Shown here: one piece after another, positions 1 to 9,738 of the stretch | Position numbering within the stretch: the first letter of the stretch is position 1 | Layout of the letters: every line of letters begins with the position of its first letter | Assembly (NCBI GenBank): GCA_902168245.1 | Contig: CABHPA010000111.1 | Coordinates: forward strand, 1 to 64,000 | DNA: 64,000 nt | Direction: 5' to 3' | Source: Candidatus Melainabacteria bacterium | GTDB lineage: Bacteria > Cyanobacteriota > Vampirovibrionia > Vampirovibrionales > Vampirovibrionaceae | Program-made: the position numbers and the translations under genes | The notes under the pieces: generated by a model | The model's input: only the letters and a program-made list of their open reading frames with translations | Told to the model about the DNA's origin: nothing | The model's database searches: none

Positions 1-2
1 CG

Positions 3-3000
3 CCGACCATCAACCCGATGCCCGGCGCGATCGATTTCGGGTTCGGGCAGATCCAGACGACTCATGCGGACAACCGCCCCGCCATGGCCGCGGCGGAAGT
101 CCTGACGCCCCTCCCCCAGGCCGAACCAGCCCCTTGGGAGCAGCCCTCCTACGAACCCACGCCCCTGCCCTGGGAAAGCGAACCTTTGGCCAATGGATTT
201 GAGCAAACCGCCCCTGTAACGACCAGCGCCCAAGCCATGCCCCTCATCAGCCCGGAATTATCCCCGGAGCAGGCATGGGAGGCCATGTCGCCAGACTTTC
301 CCTTGCCACAACAGGCCGCGCCACTGGACGCCTGGGAGCCTGCGCCCGCAACGCCGGAATTTGCCCAGCCCGAAGCCACTCAGCCGTACCTGGGCGAAAC
401 GTTTGAGAATTACCTGCCGCAACCAGCATACCAGCCGGAAGCGCCGATAGAACCGCAACCCGGCTTTGCCCAGGCAACCGCCCCGGATCTGTTTGAACAG
501 CCTTTTCAGTCGGATATGCCGGAGACTTTCACCCCAATCCCGCTGGAACCCACCGCCGACTTTACCGACAATCCGATTGACTTTACAACAGTCCCACCAT
601 TTCAGGCTGCGGAAAAAGCGGAAGCAACCCGGTTGGATGACTTAACCCATGCGTCCTCCCTGGAGTTTGACGCCTTTGCAAGCAGCCAGGATTTTGCTCA
701 GCCGGGAAGCGGATTTACAGCAGACCCGCAGGCCATGTTTTCCGCAGAGGCGGACACCACCTACCTGTTTGAGGAGTCGCCAATCCCCCAGGCGGAAGGA
801 CTCTTGTGGAACAACCTGAACACGTCGCAAGCCATGCCGGGCGAGCAGGTTCCGCTAGATCCCGCCGCCTTTCTGGATTCCATTAACCAGCAGCTCTACC
901 CCGCAGACCCGCTCCAATCGGTGCATCCCGAACTGAACGAAAGCGAGCAGGCATTTGAAGAAGCCGCCCAGTTCCTGTTTCCGGAAACCATGGGCGCGGC
1001 GCTCGACTGGTCGACTGATAACGCGTCCGAGTCGTTTTTCCCGAATACAACGCTGGATAGCCCGGAAATGGCTGGTTTTGACGAGGAGGCGTCATTCGAT
1101 CTCGGCGCCAGCTTCCAGACTGAAACGAGCAGCATCAGCGAGATCTCCAGCCTGATGGGCGAAGCCCCGGAGGACATGGAAGAGGAAGATGCAGCGCCCA
1201 TCATTGCGGACTTATCCGAATTCCAGATAACCCCCGGCTCCCCGCCGGATGCCTACGAGCAATCCACTGGCTATCAGCCCGCGTTTTCCACCGCCGATGA
1301 TGGAGGACTGGAGCAAGCCTTTGAGGAAGCGGCCCCGCATTTTCAGGAGGCGGATTTAACAGCCTTTTTGGGCGAGCCGGGGACAAGGCCCAACATTGGA
1401 GAGGCTGAGTTGTTTGAGGCTGCCGCCTATAGCCCACCCGGCATACCAGACACAACGGCGAGCCATGCGGGCGCAAGCGGTTTTCAGAACTATGCAACCG
1501 ATATCGATACGGAAGAATCGCGCGACATCGTCTTTAGCGACGAGGATGATGAGGAAGATGCGCCCACCTACGATTTTTCTGCCTATGCCAGCAACCTGGA
1601 AACCATCCAGTTCCCATCCGACGGCGAATCGACCGGAACAATGCAGGGCGAAACTTACCAGGCGGGCCTTTACCGGCTGGAGTCGGAATCCGGCTACTCC
1701 GAGCCTATCAGCCCCTACAGCGAATCCTACGCCTCTTATAGCACCAACGAAAAGGCCGACACGGATTTTGCAGCATGGCCTTCGTTCACCACAGATGACG
1801 AATTGACCAGCACATTGGAAGACGGATCTGAAACCCAGCCGGAAGATGAACCGGAGAACGAAGCAATCCTGTCCTACGATTTATCGCTACCCCCTGCCGA
1901 TTTAGCCACCGAAGGGCCAGAAACACTGTTGACAGCGTCCTATGGCCTTTCTACAACCGGGCAAGAGGAGCCAGACCACCTCCAAGCGAGCGCCGCCAGC
2001 CCGGACTATACGGAAGAGGACACCTGGTTCAACGAAACGGAAATCCCGACAAATATAAGTGGCAATACCGTTGCGGAGCCTGAAAACAGCCCGATTGCTT
2101 TTGCCGCCGAGCCTTCTTTTGAAAGCGATGAGGATTTTTACGCCACCGCCTTCACGCTGAATGAGCAAGGCGAACTCGTTCCCACAGACGCGCCCGGCCA
2201 GCCAATCCCGTATATACCGGCAGCCTCGCCGTCCACCATGCCCGCCCCCATACAGACATCAGTAGAAGCGGCATTCGTCCAGCCGACACCGATTGAAGAA
2301 CCACCCGCTGCCTCCCGTGAGCCAGCCGCGCCGGAGCCTTTGTCGGTAGCCTTGGAAGAGGAGAGCCTTCTTGAGTTTGCGAGCTTTGACGCGTCATCTG
2401 CCGACATGCTGAATATGGGAACGGAACCGAGCTGGGAAGAAGCCCCCGCGTTAGAGACTGCGCCACCAAAACCGCAGGCAGGGCAACTACCCACCAGCAA
2501 CGAGCCAATCCCCCCGGCTGAAACGATGACGCCAATGCAGATGTTTGAAGACACAGAAATTCATGCAGCCCAGCGGCAACCCCCTGTGGAACCCATGAGG
2601 CGGCCAGAAGTTCAGGCGCCAGCGAAACCGGAGCAGCAACAGCCGCCGGAAATGCCTTTAAGCGCCAATGCGCCCATTAAGCCCTTTACCGCAGCGCAAG
2701 CCCAGCAGCCGAAACCCTCTGCGGCGCAAAACCAACCGCATTACCAGGACGAACTGGAAGCCCAATGGCATAGCTCACCCGTGGAACCCAGACCGAGGCC
2801 CGCCGCGCAAAAAGCGCCTCTGCCCAACGTGGCCAGCGAATTGATGCTGGGCAATCTGGAAGTGCTAAGCGTCTGCTCCCTGAACGCGGAAAAACGATTA
2901 CTGGTGGTGCATAACAAGGGTATTTTCGCTCTAATGGGCCAATACGGGATGGAGCAGCCCCAAATTTCGGTGCTGAAAGTGTTTGAACACAACCCCATCG

Positions 3001-3137
3001 CTTACCAGAACACGTTTACCGCCGTGGAAGAAGGCCAGGCGGGCAGCCAGGGAATGTTTGTGGTTCAAGTTGGCACCTGGCATGCTATTATTTCCACATT
3101 TCAGGATAAAATTAGCCTGCATACCGAATTGGGGTAA
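3..3137 (+). CDS. Large acidic low-complexity protein, N-terminus cut by window edge
   Basis: I do not recognise this protein. The frame is open to the left edge, so the true start is probably outside; the first internal ATG is at 18 and has no visible ribosome binding site. About 1,040 residues are visible. Residues 1 to about 930 are strongly acidic and rich in Pro, Glu, Ala, Ser and Phe with few Lys, which looks intrinsically disordered. A QAFEEAA segment occurs twice (near residues 311 and 433). The last ~100 residues differ: balanced composition, alternating hydrophobic strands (e.g. EVLSVCSLNAEKRLLVVHNKG-like stretch around residue 950) and the only Cys I see, so a small folded C-terminal domain is likely. 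No signal peptide or membrane segment is visible in this part. It sits 34 bp ahead of a small regulator gene on the same strand. Surface, scaffold or effector roles are all possible; none is shown. Confidence 0.7.
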   Translation, partial: PTINPMPGAIDFGFGQIQTTHADNRPAMAAAEVLTPLPQAEPAPWEQPSYEPTPLPWESEPLANGFEQTAPVTTSAQAMPLISPELSPEQAWEAMSPDFPLPQQAAPLDAWEPAPATPEFAQPEATQPYLGETFENYLPQPAYQPEAPIEPQPGFAQATAPDLFEQPFQSDMPETFTPIPLEPTADFTDNPIDFTTVPPFQAAEKAEATRLDDLTHASSLEFDAFASSQDFAQPGSGFTADPQAMFSAEADTTYLFEESPIPQAEGLLWNNLNTSQAMPGEQVPLDPAAFLDSINQQLYPADPLQSVHPELNESEQAFEEAAQFLFPETMGAALDWSTDNASESFFPNTTLDSPEMAGFDEEASFDLGASFQTETSSISEISSLMGEAPEDMEEEDAAPIIADLSEFQITPGSPPDAYEQSTGYQPAFSTADDGGLEQAFEEAAPHFQEADLTAFLGEPGTRPNIGEAELFEAAAYSPPGIPDTTASHAGASGFQNYATDIDTEESRDIVFSDEDDEEDAPTYDFSAYASNLETIQFPSDGESTGTMQGETYQAGLYRLESESGYSEPISPYSESYASYSTNEKADTDFAAWPSFTTDDELTSTLEDGSETQPEDEPENEAILSYDLSLPPADLATEGPETLLTASYGLSTTGQEEPDHLQASAASPDYTEEDTWFNETEIPTNISGNTVAEPENSPIAFAAEPSFESDEDFYATAFTLNEQGELVPTDAPGQPIPYIPAASPSTMPAPIQTSVEAAFVQPTPIEEPPAASREPAAPEPLSVALEEESLLEFASFDASSADMLNMGTEPSWEEAPALETAPPKPQAGQLPTSNEPIPPAETMTPMQMFEDTEIHAAQRQPPVEPMRRPEVQAPAKPEQQQPPEMPLSANAPIKPFTAAQAQQPKPSAAQNQPHYQDELEAQWHSSPVEPRPRPAAQKAPLPNVASELMLGNLEVLSVCSLNAEKRLLVVHNKGIFALMGQYGMEQPQISVLKVFEHNPIAYQNTFTAVEEGQAGSQGMFVVQVGTWHAIISTFQDKISLHTELG

Positions 3138-3171
3138 ACCGTACCATCTGATCGATAAAGGCTTCCACACC

Positions 3172-3624
3172 ATGTCCCGCGGCCCTTCCACCTCCCCGTT
3201 ACCGCCCACGCTGGCGGAGCGCATCCGTTTTTTGCGCGAAAAACGCTACATGACGCCCGCCCTGCTGGCCCAAAAGGCCCAGGTGACAGTCAGCATGGTG
3301 GAAGACCTGGAGGCGGGCATCGAGATGTTCCTGGCCCCGGCGGTACGCCAGCGCATTGCAAGGGTCTTACAGGTGCGCCCTTCCCAGATTGAGGAAGTGG
3401 AAAAGCCGCCAGAAACAGAAAGCGCCGAAACGCCCATGTTGCAGCGCAAAGGCTTAACCCTGCGGGATGAAATCCTGCAAGATCCGGACGCCCCCCATTT
3501 ATGCCCCAGTTGCGGCGCGCCGTTAGCCGTTCGCGTGTTTGAACGGCGAGATCTCCAGGATCGCCCGCTGCTGGTGATTAAATGCAATTGCACCCGCTGT
3601 CTCTTCCGGATGACGGACGATTAA
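3172..3624 (+). CDS. Small XRE-type HTH protein with C-terminal zinc ribbon
   Basis: A 150-residue protein. The start at 3172 is chosen because AAAGG lies about 10 nt upstream and the helix-turn-helix begins soon after; the frame extends further upstream into the previous gene without a better start. Residues ~13-70 (LAERIRFLREKRYMTP, then VSMVEDLEAG) match the Cro/CI-type HTH pattern. The C-terminal third carries CPSC and then CNCTRC, a four-or-more cysteine arrangement that looks like a zinc ribbon. DNA-binding regulator is the likely role; target unknown. Its position directly behind the large acidic protein suggests co-transcription. Confidence 0.7.
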   Translation: MSRGPSTSPLPPTLAERIRFLREKRYMTPALLAQKAQVTVSMVEDLEAGIEMFLAPAVRQRIARVLQVRPSQIEEVEKPPETESAETPMLQRKGLTLRDEILQDPDAPHLCPSCGAPLAVRVFERRDLQDRPLLVIKCNCTRCLFRMTDD

Positions 3625-3654
3625 CGCCGCATACCGTTCAAATACCCAGCGCTT

Positions 3655-4317
3655 CTAGTGTGGGCCTAATTGACGGATGTTTTCGACAAAGCCGACCATC
3701 CAGGCAAACAGCACCATGGACATTGCAAACGGCGCGGCCAACACAATCAGCACCCGCTCGGCGGTCATGCGGTAAGTTACGGTGATCGCCAACGCAAACA
3801 GCAATATGCTCCACAACCACACCACCAGCGCAAATAAAACGGATAATACCAGCCCCGGCCCGCCCAGGCCCACTTTTAGCAGGCAGATTGGCCCCATTAG
3901 AATCCAAGGTAAGGTGGCCAGACCCGACAGTGTCAGGAAGGTGCGAATTTTCGACTCGCCGGTAAACGCATAGGCCAGCAAGCCAATCATCAGGCCCATC
4001 ATGCCCCACACCAACAGGCCGCTAATGGCGCTGAGGGGCAGGGTTAAAACCAGCATTCCCGCTTCGCCGCCCGTGGCGGCCAATTGAACCACTGGTGCAA
4101 TGGTGGAAATAAGCACCACGGAAATCAGGGAAAAGAACAGGAGCTGGTTATCGCCCCCCGCATCGGCGGCAATGGACTTAAACGTGCTGACCGGGTTAAA
4201 CAACACAGCGTAGAACAATTCCAGGTAGCAAGCGCGAATATCGGACTCATCGCAGCAAGATCCCGCATACAGGTCGGAGTGAATGGATTCGGAATTCATC
4301 TCAGGCTCAGCCATCAT
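3655..4317 (-). CDS. Yip1-family integral membrane protein
   Basis: A 220-residue protein with a short acidic N-terminus (about 35 residues with several Cys and Asp), then about five hydrophobic helices. The layout ELFYAVLFNPVSTFKSI followed by multiple transmembrane segments fits the bacterial Yip1/YIF1-like family, often annotated simply as 'YIP1 family protein'; function in bacteria is not established. It begins 3 nt after the stop of sppA, so the two are almost certainly one operon and translationally linked. A role in the membrane or in protein quality control with SppA is inference only. Confidence 0.7.
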   Translation of the reverse strand: MMAEPEMNSESIHSDLYAGSCCDESDIRACYLELFYAVLFNPVSTFKSIAADAGGDNQLLFFSLISVVLISTIAPVVQLAATGGEAGMLVLTLPLSAISGLLVWGMMGLMIGLLAYAFTGESKIRTFLTLSGLATLPWILMGPICLLKVGLGGPGLVLSVLFALVVWLWSILLFALAITVTYRMTAERVLIVLAAPFAMSMVLFAWMVGFVENIRQLGPH

Positions 4318-4320
4318 GCC

Positions 4321-5370
4321 TTACTCCATAACCCACAGGGGCTGATTGGGATACCGCATGCTGAGCGGCAGGGCTTTGGCTGCCTGCGCCATGGGGTTGG
4401 CGTTGCTCATATTATCCGTGCCAATTCCCAGCAAGCTGAGCAGGCTGAAGCCTTTTTCGGCGCTCTCCAGGGGAATGCGCTCCTTGCCTTTCAGGTGGAA
4501 GCGTTCCTTGGCCATGCTATCCAGAATAGTGTAGGCGCGATCCAAGTCGCCGATTTCATCCACCAGCCCGGCGGCCAATCCCTGACGACCTGTCACTACC
4601 CGACCATCAGCCACGGCCTTGATGGTTTCAGCCCGATGCTTCTTCTCGGCCTCGCTGGTTAAAAAACGGGTGCGCCCCTGCACTACGGCTCCCAGGAAAT
4701 CATCGTAGCTATCGTTAATCAGCTTTTGAATCAGCGCCAGATCATCTGGAGTCGCCTTACGGTAGGGAGACAAAATATCCTTGAACTTGCCGCTTTTGAC
4801 GGTGACGGCATGTACGCCCAGCTTGTTGTTCATCAGCTCGCTAAAATCCATGGTGCTGATGATGACGCCAATTGAGGCGGTCAGCGTACCGGGATTCGCC
4901 ACGATTTTGTCGGCGGCGCAGGCGGTATAGTAGCCGCCGCTGGCGGTTAAGTCGCCCATGCTCACCACCACCGGTTTTTTCTTGCTCACCCGCTGCACGG
5001 CGGCGTTGAGTTCCTGGCTCATGCCCACGGTGCCGCCGGGGGAGTTGATTCGCAGCAACACTCCCTGGACGCTATCGTCCTTGGCCGCCGCATCCAGCGC
5101 CTTCCGCACCGTCACCGCGTTGGAGTCGCTCTGGAAAATGCCGTTGTCGTTGGAAGAATCCATGGTGATCATGCCGGACAGTTCCATCAGGGCCAGATGG
5201 TTTTTTTTATTCAACAGCGAGGACACACTGGAAGCCTCTCCCTCTGCGGCGCGGTTCTTGGCGGATTCCTGCTCCAGCCGGGCCGCGTTAAATATGCCCA
5301 CCAACAGGGCCAGCAGGGAAAAAGCCAATAACCCCAAGGCCACTTTACGGGAAGTCATCTGGGTGCTCAA
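4321..5370 (-). CDS. sppA: Signal peptide peptidase SppA (S49 family)
   Basis: A membrane-anchored serine protease that degrades signal peptides left in the membrane. One N-terminal membrane helix (residues ~10-29) is followed by the S49 domain. The nucleophile is Ser144 in TASGGYY and the general base Lys197 in SGKFKD, matching the Ser/Lys dyad of Bacillus SppA; the INSPGG strand is at ~109. Length about 349 residues is that of the short single-domain type. I choose the TTG at 5370 because AGGAGA sits 7 nt upstream; the frame could start at TTG 5400 or ATG 5358. First gene of a two-gene operon with the Yip1-like protein. Confidence 0.93.
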   Translation of the reverse strand: MSTQMTSRKVALGLLAFSLLALLVGIFNAARLEQESAKNRAAEGEASSVSSLLNKKNHLALMELSGMITMDSSNDNGIFQSDSNAVTVRKALDAAAKDDSVQGVLLRINSPGGTVGMSQELNAAVQRVSKKKPVVVSMGDLTASGGYYTACAADKIVANPGTLTASIGVIISTMDFSELMNNKLGVHAVTVKSGKFKDILSPYRKATPDDLALIQKLINDSYDDFLGAVVQGRTRFLTSEAEKKHRAETIKAVADGRVVTGRQGLAAGLVDEIGDLDRAYTILDSMAKERFHLKGKERIPLESAEKGFSLLSLLGIGTDNMSNANPMAQAAKALPLSMRYPNQPLWVME

Positions 5371-5605
5371 TGTCCGGTCTCCTAACCTCTCTCCGCGCAA
5401 AAGTTTGCGCCCTCTTGCTCTTATTTTAGCCTACTTCGCCACAAGTGGAAGCGGCGCCGTAAATTCCCTGGCCTTATACCGTTTTCTTGGGTGCGCGCTT
5501 CTTAAAACCGAAGATTTATACCTTTGAGCCAAGCAATGCTCGTAGCAGAATCAACATCACAGGTATCGGCACACTCCGACCCAACATTCTTAAAGAGGCA
5601 GATTC

Positions 5606-7198
5606 ATGATTTCAACCGTATACACTGGCTCTCTCAACGGACTGGATGCCCATCCCGTCACGGTAGAAGTGGACATTAGCGCAGGTTTGCCGGGGTTGGC
5701 TATTGTGGGCCTGCCGGATACGGGCGTAAACGAATCCAAGGAACGGATTAAGGCCGCCATTAAAAACAGCGGCTTCGTATTCCCGCTGAAAAAAACGGTG
5801 ATTAACCTGGCCCCTGCGGATCTGCGTAAAGAAGGCACCGGCTTCGACTTACCGCTATGCGTCGGCATCCTGCTGGCCTCGGAATGTCTGGTTCCCACCC
5901 CGTTTTTAGAAAAAGCCTGTTTCATCGGCGAAGTCTCCCTGGAAGGTTCGTTGCGCCGCGTGAACGGGGTGCTGTCCATGGCGCTGATGGCTAAGCAGGA
6001 AGGCTTTACCGCCTTAATCGTACCGGAAGCCAACGTGATGGAGGCATCCCTAGTGGAAGGCATTGAGGTGTACGGCATGCGGCACCTGAATGAGCTGCCC
6101 GTATTGTTTTTGCATCCGCCCAGTTTCATGAAGCCCATCAACCGGCAGGAACTGATGGCGGCAGCCACCCAACCGCAAGCCGTCACGGTTGATTTTTGCC
6201 ACATCAAGGGGCAGGAAGTCGCCAAGCGAGCCATGGAAATCGCTGCCGCTGGCGGCCACAACATGCTCATGCTCGGCCCGCCGGGAAGCGGGAAGTCGAT
6301 GCTGGCCAAAGCATTGGCAGGGATTTTACCGCCGCTCACCTTCGATGAAGTACTGGAGGTAAGCCGCATTTACAGTGTGGCCGGGCTTTTGCCAACCGAG
6401 AAAGGGCAGTTCCAGCAGAGTTTAATCCGCCAGCGCCCGTTTCGCGCGCCGCACCATTCCGCTTCCAAGGCAGGGTTGACCGGCGGGGGAAGCCATCCCA
6501 AGCCCGGCGAAATCACGCTGGCCCACCGGGGCGTTTTGTTTCTGGATGAATTTGTGGAGTTTCCGCGCAATGTACTGGAAGTGATGCGTCAACCCCTGGA
6601 AGACGGGGTGATTACCATCAGCCGCGCGCAGCAGAACATTACGTACCCCGCAAAATTCATGCTGCTGGCCGCGCTGAATCCATGCCCCTGCGGTTATGCG
6701 GGGGATTCCATCAAGCAATGCTCTTGCAGCGAAGTGCAGGTGGCGCGGTATTTGCAAAAATTGTCCGGCCCGTTGCTGGATCGCATTGATATTCACATTG
6801 AAGTCCCGCGTCTTAAAGAATCAGAGCTGCTAAATCCGGATACCGATCGCAAAAGCCAGACGACAGCCGAAATTCGGGAACGGGTCATGCAGGCGCGAAA
6901 TCTGCAAGCTGAACGCTTTCAGGGGTTGAACATTCATTGCAACGCGGAAATGTCGCCCCAGCAAATTAAGGATTTCTGCCAACTGGACAGCGCGGGACAG
7001 GGTTTAATGCAAAAAGCCATCCAGAAAATGCACCTGAGCGCCCGCACGTTCGATCGGATTTTGCGGATGAGCCGCACCATCGCCGACCTGGAAGGCGCAG
7101 CCCAAATGCAAGCCAGCCATATCGCGGAAGCCTTGCAGTACCGGAGCATCGACAAGCTGTATCGTTTACAAAAGGCTACACAACTGATGGCGATCTAA
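5606..7198 (+). CDS. comM: ComM/YifB-type Mg-chelatase-like AAA+ ATPase
   Basis: A 530-residue ATPase of the ComM/YifB family. Known members are hexameric helicases that help branch migration when DNA taken up by transformation is integrated. The N-terminal lonS5-like ChlI domain covers residues 1-~165, then the Mg-chelatase AAA+ core: Walker A GPPGSGKS near residue 223, Walker B VLFLDEF near 310, and a CPCGY/CSCS cysteine pair typical of the family near 355-375. A C-terminal Mg-chelatase domain follows (SARTFDRILRMSRTIADL). Start ATG 5606 has AGAGG 7 nt upstream. Presence suggests natural competence, which fits with the pilin gene at 51.2 kb, but uptake genes are not in the window. Confidence 0.93.
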   Translation: MISTVYTGSLNGLDAHPVTVEVDISAGLPGLAIVGLPDTGVNESKERIKAAIKNSGFVFPLKKTVINLAPADLRKEGTGFDLPLCVGILLASECLVPTPFLEKACFIGEVSLEGSLRRVNGVLSMALMAKQEGFTALIVPEANVMEASLVEGIEVYGMRHLNELPVLFLHPPSFMKPINRQELMAAATQPQAVTVDFCHIKGQEVAKRAMEIAAAGGHNMLMLGPPGSGKSMLAKALAGILPPLTFDEVLEVSRIYSVAGLLPTEKGQFQQSLIRQRPFRAPHHSASKAGLTGGGSHPKPGEITLAHRGVLFLDEFVEFPRNVLEVMRQPLEDGVITISRAQQNITYPAKFMLLAALNPCPCGYAGDSIKQCSCSEVQVARYLQKLSGPLLDRIDIHIEVPRLKESELLNPDTDRKSQTTAEIRERVMQARNLQAERFQGLNIHCNAEMSPQQIKDFCQLDSAGQGLMQKAIQKMHLSARTFDRILRMSRTIADLEGAAQMQASHIAEALQYRSIDKLYRLQKATQLMAI

Positions 7199-7282
7199 AA
7201 AAGTACACAAAGGAAAATCGGCCATGCCTTTTGTTTTCATTCCCCTAAGTCACATAATTGAGCGATTATCCATAGGAAATCT

Positions 7283-7311
7283 TTTACGGATTTTGGATTT
7301 TCCCCTACAAT
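7283..7311 (+). promoter_or_regulatory. Promoter of mnmG, leaderless type
   Basis: TTTACG, 17 bp spacer, TACAAT (7306-7311), then exactly 7 nt to the mnmG ATG. Transcription would begin at or next to the start codon, and no Shine-Dalgarno is present. Confidence 0.6.
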
Positions 7312-7318
7312 AAACACT

Positions 7319-9244
7319 ATGAGCGTCATAGAAAAAGCGGATGTTATCGTCATCGGAGCTGGGCATGCAGGCATAGAAGCCGCCATGGCCGCAGCCAGGC
7401 TGGGTTGCAAAACCCTGCTGATGACCATGAACCTGGACACCATTGGCCAGATGAGCTGCAACCCGGCCATTGGCGGCCCGGCCAAAAGCCAGTTGGTTCG
7501 GGAAGTGGATGCCTTGGGCGGAGTCATGGGCATTTGCGCCGATGCAACCTACCTGCAGATGAAAACGCTGAACGCCAGCAAAGGCCCGGCGGTTCGGGCG
7601 CTCCGGGCACAGTCCGACAAGGCGGAATACCGCGCCTTTGCCCGCAAGCTGGTGGAATCGGAACCGAACCTCAAACTCCGCCAGACCATGATTACCAAAC
7701 TGCACGTCAACCCGGCGGATAACAGCTTTAACAGTGTGGAAGACAACCTGGGCATTGTTTACAAGGCCCACACGCTGGTGATTACCACCGGAACCTTCCT
7801 GAACGGTAAACTGTGGGTCGGCGAAAAAAGCATGGGTGGTGGCAGGCCCGGTGAAACCGGCTCTTACGGCATTACCGGCTGCCTGGCAGATCTGGGCCTC
7901 AAGACTGGGCGCCTGAAAACCGGCACTCCTCCCCGACTGGATGGCCGTACCATTGACTTTACGGGACTGGAAATCCATCCCGGCGATGTGGAATTGAAGT
8001 TTTTCTCCTTCCTGCCCGATCGCCCGGTGCGCGAGCAAATGCCCTGCTATTTAACCCGCACCAACCTGCGCACCCACAAGCTGATTGAAGATAACCTGCA
8101 CCGCTCGCCCATGTATTCCGGCATGATGCAGGGTACCGGGCCGCGCTACTGCCCGTCGATTGAAGACAAGGTGCAGCGGTTCAAGGACAAGGACACCCAT
8201 CACCTTTTCATCGAGCCGGAAGGCCGTAACACCTACGAAATGTACCTGCAAGGCTTTTCCACCTGCTTGCCGTACGAAATCCAGATTGACATGATCCACA
8301 CCCTACCTGGCCTGGAAAAGGCTGAAGTGCTTCGCCCGGCCTGTGCCGTGGAATATGACTACTTCCCAGCCTATCAGCTATTGCCTTCTTTAATGGCGAA
8401 ACGGGTTCCCGGCGTTTTTCTGGCCGGACAAATCAACGGCACCAGCGGCTACGAAGAAGCCGCCGCCCAGGGGTTGATTGCGGGCATCAACGCCGCGCGC
8501 TATTGCGGAGATCAGGAACCGCTCATCCTGCCTCGCGAGTCTTCGTATATCGGCACCCTGATTGACGATTTGGTGACGAAGGAAATCCACGAGCCTTACC
8601 GGATGCTGACATCCCGCAGCGAATACCGGCTACTGCTGCGCCAGGACAATGCCGATCAGCGCCTGACGCCGCTAGGCCGACAAATTGGCTTGGTCAGCAA
8701 CGATCGCTGGACGATTTTCCAGAAAAAGAACGAAGCGATCGCCATTGAGCAAGAGCGGCTGAAAGCCACCAAAATTGATCCTACCGAGGAAGTGAACGAA
8801 ATTTTGAGTACCGCTTGCGGCGAAGTGATTCGGGATAAAACCACCTTGTTCCAATTGCTGCGGCGTCCGGCCATTACGTATGACAGTTTGAAGCTGATTG
8901 AACCCGGTTGCGGGCAGGTGGCCAGCGATGTGCTGGAATTTGTGGAAACCGAAATCAAGTACGAAGGCTACTTGGAGCGCCAGAATCGCAGTATCCAGCA
9001 GCTTTCCGAAGCGCACAAAGTAAAATTACCCGTTAACCTTGACTATGCCAGCATCAAGCAACTCTCCAATGAGGCAAAGGAAAAGCTGAACCGGTTAAAG
9101 CCAACCGATCTCGGCCAGGCATCACGGATTCCCGGTTTGACCCCTGCCGATATCTCCGTACTGCATATTTTGATGAGCCGTCAGAAAATGGCCGCCGAAG
9201 CGCTGAGGGCAGAACAAGCCCAATCCAAGGAAGTCCCGGCTTAA
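7319..9244 (+). CDS. mnmG: tRNA uridine-5-carboxymethylaminomethyl(34) synthesis enzyme MnmG
   Basis: FAD-dependent subunit (GidA) that with MnmE installs the cmnm5 group on U34 of tRNAs reading NNA/NNG codons. The FAD motif VIGAGHAGIEAA is at residues ~10-21; family signatures GPRYCPSIEDK and PEGRNTYEMYLQGF follow near 280 and 300, and the helical C-terminal MnmE-binding region ends the protein. Length 641 residues is usual. Its partner mnmE is in the same window (46.7 kb) but not adjacent. No ribosome binding site precedes the ATG; instead a promoter is placed for a leaderless message. It ends 9 bp from the convergent aroQ. Confidence 0.98.
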   Translation: MSVIEKADVIVIGAGHAGIEAAMAAARLGCKTLLMTMNLDTIGQMSCNPAIGGPAKSQLVREVDALGGVMGICADATYLQMKTLNASKGPAVRALRAQSDKAEYRAFARKLVESEPNLKLRQTMITKLHVNPADNSFNSVEDNLGIVYKAHTLVITTGTFLNGKLWVGEKSMGGGRPGETGSYGITGCLADLGLKTGRLKTGTPPRLDGRTIDFTGLEIHPGDVELKFFSFLPDRPVREQMPCYLTRTNLRTHKLIEDNLHRSPMYSGMMQGTGPRYCPSIEDKVQRFKDKDTHHLFIEPEGRNTYEMYLQGFSTCLPYEIQIDMIHTLPGLEKAEVLRPACAVEYDYFPAYQLLPSLMAKRVPGVFLAGQINGTSGYEEAAAQGLIAGINAARYCGDQEPLILPRESSYIGTLIDDLVTKEIHEPYRMLTSRSEYRLLLRQDNADQRLTPLGRQIGLVSNDRWTIFQKKNEAIAIEQERLKATKIDPTEEVNEILSTACGEVIRDKTTLFQLLRRPAITYDSLKLIEPGCGQVASDVLEFVETEIKYEGYLERQNRSIQQLSEAHKVKLPVNLDYASIKQLSNEAKEKLNRLKPTDLGQASRIPGLTPADISVLHILMSRQKMAAEALRAEQAQSKEVPA

Positions 9245-9253
9245 AGCAGTCGC

Positions 9254-9694
9254 CTATTTCAGCTTTTGAATCAGGGCGTCCATCGCCAAGCGATAGCCGT
9301 CTGCGCCCAAGCCGCAAATCAGGCCGGTCACCACGGCGCTAATATAGGAATGGTGCCGAAAGCCTTCGCGTTTATAGATGTTGGATAGGTGTACTTCCAT
9401 TACCGGATGGGCATAGGCGGATAGTGCATCCCGCAACGCCACGCTGGTATGCGCGTAACCGCCGGGGTTAATAATCAGTCCGCAAGTGATGTGCCGGGCC
9501 TGCTGCACCTGATCGACCAAATCGCCCTCGTGGTTGGACTGGAAGCACTGCAACTCAAAGCCCGCCTGCTGAGCCAGCCTTGCGAGTTCCCGGTTAATAT
9601 CCTCCAGGGTACGAGAACCGTAAATATGCGGCTCTCGTTCGCCTAACAGGTTGAGGTTGGGGCCGTTGATCACCAGAATGGTCTGTGTACTCAT
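9254..9694 (-). CDS. aroQ: 3-dehydroquinate dehydratase, type II
   Basis: Converts 3-dehydroquinate to 3-dehydroshikimate in the shikimate pathway; dodecameric type II enzyme. Family motifs are all present: [17 protein letters not shown] at the N-terminus with the catalytic Tyr, [28 protein letters not shown], and [17 protein letters not shown]. Length 146 residues is standard. The ATG at 9694 is preferred: AAGGAA lies about 10 nt upstream and homologues begin with the same short lead; a TTG two codons upstream is the alternative. It lies 44 bp downstream of prfB on the same strand. Confidence 0.96.
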   Translation of the reverse strand: MSTQTILVINGPNLNLLGEREPHIYGSRTLEDINRELARLAQQAGFELQCFQSNHEGDLVDQVQQARHITCGLIINPGGYAHTSVALRDALSAYAHPVMEVHLSNIYKREGFRHHSYISAVVTGLICGLGADGYRLAMDALIQKLK

Positions 9695-9738
9695 AAACAA
9701 CAGGTTCCTTACTTCAAGAATACCAGCAGACAGGCAGA

